Part shown: positions 57,711 to 62,840 of the stretch, piece after piece
Position numbering within the stretch: the stretch's first letter is position 1
How the letters are laid out: each line of letters starts with the position of its first letter
NCBI GenBank assembly: GCA_024696005.1
Contig: JAILHF010000036.1
Span: 1 to 62,840 of the forward strand
Source: Lachnospiraceae bacterium
GTDB lineage: Bacteria > Bacillota > Clostridia > Lachnospirales > Lachnospiraceae
Direction of reading: 5' to 3'
Length of the DNA stretch: 62,840 nucleotides
Made by a program: the position numbers and the translations under genes
Notes under the pieces: model-generated
The model's input: the letters and a program-made list of their open reading frames with translations, nothing else
Told to the model about the DNA's origin: nothing
Database searches by the model: none

Positions 57711-57761
57711 ATCCCTTGCGACGGAAACGCCAATGATCAGGGAAAAGAGGGAACGCTCGGA

Positions 57762-58796
57762 GTGAGGAGCTTTGCGATAAAAAAGAAAAAAGGGCAGGGA
57801 CGGAGAGGAGTGCTCCGGCTCTGCCTTTTATTGTGCCTGCTGCTTTGCGGCTGCGGGAAGGGGCGCATCGTGCTGACCACCGGTTTCGGCGAGGACGAGG
57901 TCTTCCGCGTGGAGGATGAGCATTGCAGCAGGGCGGAGGTGCTGGTTTATCTGACGAATCTGCATTCCCAGTACGAGAGCGCTTTCGGTAGCGGGATCTG
58001 GCAGGCGAAAGCGGGAGATACCGATCTGGAGCAGAGCGTGAAACAGACGGTGCTGGCGAGGCTGGCCAAGATCAAACTGATGAACATCATGGCCGGGCTT
58101 CATCAGGTGAGCCTGGACAAGGAAGAGGAACGGAAAGCGGCCGAGGCGGCTTCGGCCTATTACCAGAGCCTGAGCCCGGAGGAGATCGCGGTGATGGACG
58201 GGGTGAACGAAGAACAGATCCGCATGATGTACGAGGAATATGCCGTGGCGGATAAGCTCTACCGTGTGCTCACGCAGGATGTGGATACCGAGATCAGTGA
58301 TGACGAAGCCCGCATCGTGACGCTGCACCAGCTCGTTCTGTATTGCGATTCCCGGACGGAAGAGGCACAGCTGCGGCTGGCGGAGGAGCTTAGGGAGCGC
58401 TGCGTGGCGGGAGAGGATTTTGACAGCCTGGCCCATAATTACAGCGAAGCGGAGGATCTGACGCTTCTGCTCGCCAAGGGGCAGGAGGCCCCGCTGATCG
58501 AGCAGACCGGCTTTTCGCTCGCGGAAGGAGAGCTGAGCAGCCCGGTCGTTACCGAAAAGGCGGTGTATCTCTTCCGCTGCATCAGCACGCATGACAGGGA
58601 ACAGACGGAGGAGCGCAAGAAGCTGCTTGCGGAGAAACGGAAGAAGGAAGCCTTTGACGCGCGTTACGACGAATTCGCCGGGAGCCGGGAGTGCCACCTG
58701 AACGAGGAACTCTGGAACGGCATCGAACCGGTAACCGGAGAAGGGATCGATACTGCGGATTTCTTTGATGTCTATGAACGCTATTTCGCCCGGTGA
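57762..58796 (+). CDS. Putative lipoprotein with parvulin/SurA-like foldase domain (344 aa), GTG start
   Basis: The N-terminus has a basic region (KKKKGQGRR), a leucine-rich core, and the lipobox-like LLCGC, so it is probably anchored outside the membrane through Cys31. A helical SurA/PrsA-type N-terminal region (about 55-175) follows. Residues of about 185-285 fit a divergent peptidyl-prolyl isomerase fold (VTLHQLVLYC, FDSLAHNYSEAED, FSLAEGELSSPVVTEKAVYLF). Extracytoplasmic protein folding is inferred. The start is GTG 57762, as no ATG lies near the signal sequence; AGAGGG is 11 bases upstream. Confidence 0.85.
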   Translation: MRSFAIKKKKGQGRRGVLRLCLLLCLLLCGCGKGRIVLTTGFGEDEVFRVEDEHCSRAEVLVYLTNLHSQYESAFGSGIWQAKAGDTDLEQSVKQTVLARLAKIKLMNIMAGLHQVSLDKEEERKAAEAASAYYQSLSPEEIAVMDGVNEEQIRMMYEEYAVADKLYRVLTQDVDTEISDDEARIVTLHQLVLYCDSRTEEAQLRLAEELRERCVAGEDFDSLAHNYSEAEDLTLLLAKGQEAPLIEQTGFSLAEGELSSPVVTEKAVYLFRCISTHDREQTEERKKLLAEKRKKEAFDARYDEFAGSRECHLNEELWNGIEPVTGEGIDTADFFDVYERYFAR

Positions 58797-58811
58797 GGCA
58801 CTTCGTTTGTA

Positions 58812-58840
58812 TTGTGGAAAGATCAAAAATGTTGTAAAAT
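58812..58840 (+). promoter_or_regulatory. Possible promoter of the toxin-antitoxin pair
   Basis: TTGTGG (58812-58817), a 17-base spacer, TAAAAT (58835-58840). The leader of about 120 bases before ATG 58968 shows nothing else recognisable. Confidence 0.5.
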
Positions 58841-58967
58841 CAGCTTAGATACAGCTTGTTATGCTTGACGGGAAGCAGATATCATATGTTCCCCGGCGTA
58901 AAGGGCGGCATGGCTTTGGCTGCAGGGATGTCGCCGTCAGGAAAACGGATAAGGAGAGTATGAGTGC

Positions 58968-59222
58968 ATGTGTAAGATAGCGTTCAGCATTCCAAATGAA
59001 ATATTGTATGATACCAGGCAGAGTGAAGAAGAGGCGCTTCAGTTTGCAAGGAGATTTACTGCCTTGAGTTATTATGTTCACAGGGGCGTATCTCTGGGAT
59101 ACGCGGCGCAGATTGCGGATATGGACAAGGAGTCATTTATCAGATTCCTTGGGGAGAATGGCGTGTCCATCTTCCATTTTGACAATGAAAAGGAGTTCCT
59201 GGAGGAACTTGCCAATGCGTAA
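58968..59222 (+). CDS. UPF0175-family antitoxin-like protein (84 aa)
   Basis: A small protein with MCKIAFSIPNEIL and an N-terminal ribbon/helix followed by a UPF0175 helix-turn-helix-like part (LSYYVHRGVSLGYAAQIADM, FIRFLGENGVSIF). UPF0175 proteins act as antitoxin partners of PIN-like DUF3368 toxins. Here the next gene overlaps by 8 bases and has exactly that form. GGAGAG lies 11 bases upstream of ATG 58968. The ATG at 58959 is in another frame and closes after six codons. Confidence 0.85.
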   Translation: MCKIAFSIPNEILYDTRQSEEEALQFARRFTALSYYVHRGVSLGYAAQIADMDKESFIRFLGENGVSIFHFDNEKEFLEELANA

Positions 59223-59688
59223 GGTTTTGGCGAATACGACCCCGCTGATCGCGCTGGCGAACATTGACCGTCTGGAACTCCTGAATAAGCTGTATGGAAC
59301 TATCATCATTCCGCAGGCAGTCATGGATGAGATCATCCGGGAACCTGCAAGGCAGAAGGTTCACGATGCATCATGGATAAAGGTTGAAATGATCCGGGAC
59401 CCTTCGCAGAAGGATATATTTCGCGCAAGGCTTCATGCCGGGGAAGTTGAGCTCATGATCCTTGCAAGGGAACAAAAGGCTGACCTTGTGATCATGGATG
59501 ATGATGCCGCCAAGAAGACGGCTAAATTTCTGGGGCTTAATGTGACCGGGACATTAGGTGTTCTGCTGAAAGCAAAAAGAGAAGGACTTTTGGAAAAGGT
59601 GGGCCCGGTCATGAACGAACTGATCAATGATGGACTATTCATCAGTGACACAGTCAAAAGCTATGTGTTGAAGGAAGCCGGGGAATAG
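59215..59688 (+). CDS. PIN-like toxin, DUF3368 family (157 aa)
   Basis: A predicted ribonuclease of the VapC/PIN superfamily. It has the N-terminal NTTPLIALANI (the first acidic PIN residue is replaced by Asn, as in many DUF3368 proteins), VMDEII, an acidic GEVELMILAREQ, and LVIMDDDAAKKTAKFLGL. These supply the metal-binding Asp/Glu residues. ATG 59215 lies inside the antitoxin gene, with GGAGGAAC before it. Activity as a cellular toxin is inferred from family and arrangement. Confidence 0.87.
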   Translation: MRKVLANTTPLIALANIDRLELLNKLYGTIIIPQAVMDEIIREPARQKVHDASWIKVEMIRDPSQKDIFRARLHAGEVELMILAREQKADLVIMDDDAAKKTAKFLGLNVTGTLGVLLKAKREGLLEKVGPVMNELINDGLFISDTVKSYVLKEAGE

Positions 59689-59708
59689 AGAAAGAGTACT
59701 GTAACAGC

Positions 59709-59759
59709 AACTGACTGTCGCTTGTGAGGATGAAGGCATCCTTGCGGGCTGCAGTTTTT
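59709..59759 (+). terminator. Probable terminator of the toxin-antitoxin unit
   Basis: A hairpin AGGATG/CATCCT extended by CGC/GCG and AACTG/CAGTT pairs, then TTTTT. Confidence 0.5.
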
Positions 59760-59835
59760 GTATGTCGGCATGGCCGGATCCTGACAGAATAAAAAGCAGA
59801 TATTAAAGCATAACTATCAAGAAGGGAGCAACATC

Positions 59836-62800
59836 ATGAAACAAAATCGCATCACAAAAAGGATCATCCCGTGGATCATGACACTGGCCCTGATGGCAGG
59901 TGAGCTGCAGCTGCCGCTGCCTGCTTCGGTGGCTAGGGCGGAGGAGCCGGAACCGGCAGCGGAAAAGACCATCACCGGCCTGGGAACGGGAGCGATCACA
60001 AATCCGGTTGTACCGTATAGTGCTGGTAATTATTGGAGCGGGAGCAACGTATACTATGGGAAATATGACGGAACCCCCACGAAGTATCGTGTGCTGGATA
60101 AGGCTTCCGGTGATTTCGGAGTGAATGGCGGAAGCCTTCTCTTGGACTGTGACAGTATACTTTATGAGGCGGTGTTTGACCAACGCGGCTCTGAATCTTC
60201 TGAACCTATTGAATGGGCAAAAAGCAAAGTAAGAACAGGCCTTAACGGGGATAGTTTCCTTGATTTTGCAGGAAATTTCACAGATGCTGAAAAAAAAGCC
60301 ATAGCAGAGAGCAGTAAGGTAACAGCAGTAGATGGTGATGGTAACGGAGGGACTTCTTTGACACCTCAAGCTGATGATTATGCAGAATTTGATTTTATAA
60401 GGATATCCCAGGAAAAAATCTTTCTTCTTGACCAAAAAGAAGTAACAAGACCTTCTTATGGTTATTCCAATACTCCATTTAGAGCAAATAACAGGCTAAA
60501 GACTGGAAGAGATGGAGAGAAAAAAGCCTGGTGGTTGCGGAATCACAATAATAGTGACAGTTCACATAGCAAAGCCGGCGTAGTGAATAGAGATGTAGGA
60601 CAAATCGAATCACGCTCGGCTATAACAATATTTGATGTTGGCGTCAGTCCCGCATTTAATGTCAGCCTTAATTCAGTCCTTTTCTCAACTTTAGTCTCCG
60701 GAACCGCGGGTCAACCCGGTGCGGAATACAAGCTGACGCTGAAGGATGAAAACATGGGGATCGCTGTAGCGGAAGGCGAAAGCGTTGTACAGTCGGATAC
60801 GACCGTCACGATCCCCTATACCATCACCAATGATACGGACAGTGGCATTACAGCTGATCAGGTTTCAGTGCTGATAACGGATAAGGCTTATACCGAGAGT
60901 GATGCTTCTGTTCTGCAATATACTGCCCTGACGGTAGAAGAGGGCACTGTGGGAAGCAGCGGGACGGGTACTTTTATGCTGGATACAAGTAAGGTTACGG
61001 GAACATGGGGGACGGACTACCATGTCTATCTCCTGGCGGAAGAGGTGAATCTCGGTGATGATATCAAACTGACGGACTACGCGAGCAGCCCCACGGAGCT
61101 TACCGATGTAAGCAGTCTGGTTGTTTCGCAGGACAGCGTATCCACATACGGCCAGTTTGAAAACCTGTCCGTGATCAAAGAAGGCGAGAGCACGGGCGAT
61201 GAAATCCGGGTCGGCGACAGGGTTAAATATTCCTTTGACTATCAGCCGCCTGAGGGAGGTGTGGTATCAAGCTATACCGTTTTCTACAACAAAGGTGACA
61301 TGAAGTCCACCATGGTCAAGGAATATGGTTTTAATGAGACAGTCATCATTGACGGTAATCTGTTATTCACACCTTTTGATGCAAATTATTACGGTGACTG
61401 GAAGGTCTGGAGCATAGTGGTAAACTTTGCCCAATCTCCTGAAAGCATAGGTGAAGGTAACAGTATCACATTTTATGATAAAGCGTACCTGAATGGTTCA
61501 AAGAGGTATATGAACCCGGGAGCGGATTATTGTGTGGCCGATCTTTCGGAGCTGTCCTTCACTGTCGAAAAAACAGAGCAGGCAGAAGCTGATCATCAGG
61601 GCCCCGATATCGGCACGGGCGGGATCAGCATTGATAAATCGGCCGTAGATATAGCCGACGATGCGGTTGTAAATATCAGCGTGCCCATAACAGATGACAG
61701 TGGCATAGCCGAATGGCATATTGCCGTAACGGATGGAAAACATATCAGGATAAGACATGAGTTTCCTGATACTTATGACCCGTTCAGCGAGGCGTATGAT
61801 GAAGGAAGTCATACCGGAATCACAAGGGCCTATTCAAAAAGTCTTGGAGACTATCAGATACTGTATATTCTGGCATATGACCGCGCAGGAAATGAGACTG
61901 CGGTTTACAACAGTGCATTTTCTGCCAGTGAGAATTTTGTGTATAGTGATTATTCTCAGCAGCAGATCGTTGAAAGCTATTTAGAGAACCGTACCAAAGG
62001 TACTACGGTGGATCTTAGTACTAAGGCTTACTCTGTTGTCGATGGAAGGGATACCGGTGTGGCACCTGTATTCCGTTTGGATGATTTTTCGAATAACGGC
62101 GAACGTTTTGCTTTTGGTGAGGATGTAATTTTGCGTACGCCGATCGAAGGAAGCCTCAGTAAATTTGTGATCGGGTTTGGGATTGAACGCCAGGAAGGGG
62201 GGACGTACGTTCTTGAGCACAATGGCCAATATGAACCCATGCTGTTCCAGGCTACCCGTTTCGGATCATGTTTTATAAAATACATTTCGGCAACGGATAC
62301 GGCAGGACGGAAATCCGCATTGTATAATTCCGCTGAATGTGATAATGCGGCTGCAGCGGGGATAGACGAGAGTAAATACGACAGTGTGTCAGACGCTGAT
62401 CTGTCTTCCATGAACTGGGTAGTGGGGCTGAAAGATGAGGCGACCGGCATCCTGGCATCAAATGAAGAATTTGAGGCAGGAAGTACGTCGATGAACGTGG
62501 CGGAACAGGAAATGTCTTCCTCCAGTGAATCATATAGAAATATAACCGATACATCCGTTCACGGATATGACGAATCGTTCGGGACGGATTATACAGACAG
62601 ATTCTTCTGGAACATAGAACTGGAGAACTTCGATCATCAGAACAACAATAAGATAAAGGTATGGGTTCCTGTCCCAGGCATGAAAAACGGCAGCAGAGTG
62701 CTCATCAGGCATCTTAAGCATAAAGAGAATGCAAATGATGCCAATGATGTTGAATTCTTTAATCCTGTAGTAGAAGACGGACTTGCCTACTTTGAAGTGG

Positions 62801-62840
62801 ATGGGTTCTCCCCCATTCTGGTTTCCTATAATGATGAGGG
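59836..62840 (+). CDS. Large secreted surface protein with DUF6273-like domain (3' end beyond window; 1001+ codons)
   Basis: Open from ATG 59836 (GAAGGGAG upstream) to the right edge without a stop. The signal peptide is about residues 1-36 (KQNRITKR, a hydrophobic stretch, ASVARA before EEPE). Residues of about 55-300 resemble DUF6273, with KAWWLRN near 232-238 and a FDVGVSPAF segment. Then come Ig-like segments, for example EYKLTLKDEN, ITDDSGIAEWHIAV and AYDRAGNETAVYN (the last typical of Ig_3-like surface repeats). The DNA from about 60180 on is clearly richer in A+T than the neighbours, suggesting foreign origin or relaxed codon choice. Surface location is inferred. Confidence 0.85.
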   Translation, partial: MKQNRITKRIIPWIMTLALMAGELQLPLPASVARAEEPEPAAEKTITGLGTGAITNPVVPYSAGNYWSGSNVYYGKYDGTPTKYRVLDKASGDFGVNGGSLLLDCDSILYEAVFDQRGSESSEPIEWAKSKVRTGLNGDSFLDFAGNFTDAEKKAIAESSKVTAVDGDGNGGTSLTPQADDYAEFDFIRISQEKIFLLDQKEVTRPSYGYSNTPFRANNRLKTGRDGEKKAWWLRNHNNSDSSHSKAGVVNRDVGQIESRSAITIFDVGVSPAFNVSLNSVLFSTLVSGTAGQPGAEYKLTLKDENMGIAVAEGESVVQSDTTVTIPYTITNDTDSGITADQVSVLITDKAYTESDASVLQYTALTVEEGTVGSSGTGTFMLDTSKVTGTWGTDYHVYLLAEEVNLGDDIKLTDYASSPTELTDVSSLVVSQDSVSTYGQFENLSVIKEGESTGDEIRVGDRVKYSFDYQPPEGGVVSSYTVFYNKGDMKSTMVKEYGFNETVIIDGNLLFTPFDANYYGDWKVWSIVVNFAQSPESIGEGNSITFYDKAYLNGSKRYMNPGADYCVADLSELSFTVEKTEQAEADHQGPDIGTGGISIDKSAVDIADDAVVNISVPITDDSGIAEWHIAVTDGKHIRIRHEFPDTYDPFSEAYDEGSHTGITRAYSKSLGDYQILYILAYDRAGNETAVYNSAFSASENFVYSDYSQQQIVESYLENRTKGTTVDLSTKAYSVVDGRDTGVAPVFRLDDFSNNGERFAFGEDVILRTPIEGSLSKFVIGFGIERQEGGTYVLEHNGQYEPMLFQATRFGSCFIKYISATDTAGRKSALYNSAECDNAAAAGIDESKYDSVSDADLSSMNWVVGLKDEATGILASNEEFEAGSTSMNVAEQEMSSSSESYRNITDTSVHGYDESFGTDYTDRFFWNIELENFDHQNNNKIKVWVPVPGMKNGSRVLIRHLKHKENANDANDVEFFNPVVEDGLAYFEVDGFSPILVSYNDE

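Noticed and set aside
55022-57733. 903-residue minus-strand frame
   Set aside because: Antisense shadow of clpB that would also cover its CIRCE promoter.
59803-60435. 210-residue minus-strand frame opposite the right-end surface protein
   Set aside because: Covers the signal peptide and start of a well-supported plus-strand gene and has no ribosome binding site.

Overview
The window looks like chromosomal DNA from a fairly GC-rich member of the Firmicutes/Clostridia, most likely Lachnospiraceae. This rests on the gene content: phosphoketolase, BioY, a perfect CIRCE element in front of clpB, SGNH esterases, EpsC-type serine acetyltransferase, and DUF6062/DUF6106/DUF6273-like proteins. Strong Shine-Dalgarno sites and sigma-A promoters with 17-base spacers support it. 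No rRNA, tRNA, phage or transposase gene was seen, and the genus cannot be named from the sequence alone.

Left part (1-18.3 kb). The tail of an Ig-like surface protein and a coiled-coil hypothetical protein precede an OmpR-type two-component pair. A convergent phosphoketolase gene lies beyond a six-hairpin repeat array. Next come a YdcF-like membrane protein (possibly leaderless), a small membrane protein, an SNF2-type ATPase, a membrane-bound EAL phosphodiesterase, a cobalamin-dependent methionine synthase without activation domain, a lipid-kinase-like protein, and the glucuronate pair kdgK-uxaC.

Middle (18.3-30.3 kb). A 60-base tandem repeat leads into a glyA promoter. A tight cluster follows: glyA, a second lipid kinase-like gene, a beta-CASP nuclease, and a GT2/GT-C glycosyltransferase pair. 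Then come a zinc-module protein, guaB, and a response-regulator/GGDEF-like protein that has lost both its phospho-acceptor and its cyclase signature. A candidate structured small RNA of about 110 nt sits in front of cysE.

Centre (30.3-44.9 kb). The most unusual gene encodes a 2657-residue, mostly coiled-coil protein with a complete-looking ABC1/UbiB-type kinase domain near its C-terminus. It is followed in the same direction by a GNAT protein, a membrane NDP-sugar 4,6-dehydratase, a DegT/DnrJ aminotransferase, a CE2-like SGNH esterase and a GT4 glycosyltransferase. These last genes form a plausible cell-surface amino-sugar glycan operon.

Right part (44.9-62.8 kb). A secreted CAP-domain/Ig-like protein is convergent with bioY, whose promoter overlaps a BirA-type operator. 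A second hairpin array has the same 74-base period and the same hairpin ends as the first array 45 kb away. After it come a GT4/GH13 gene pair, an ECF transporter S component, a ferredoxin-containing aldo/keto reductase, CIRCE-clpB, a foldase-like lipoprotein, a UPF0175/PIN toxin-antitoxin pair, and a more A+T-rich large surface-protein gene that runs off the right edge.
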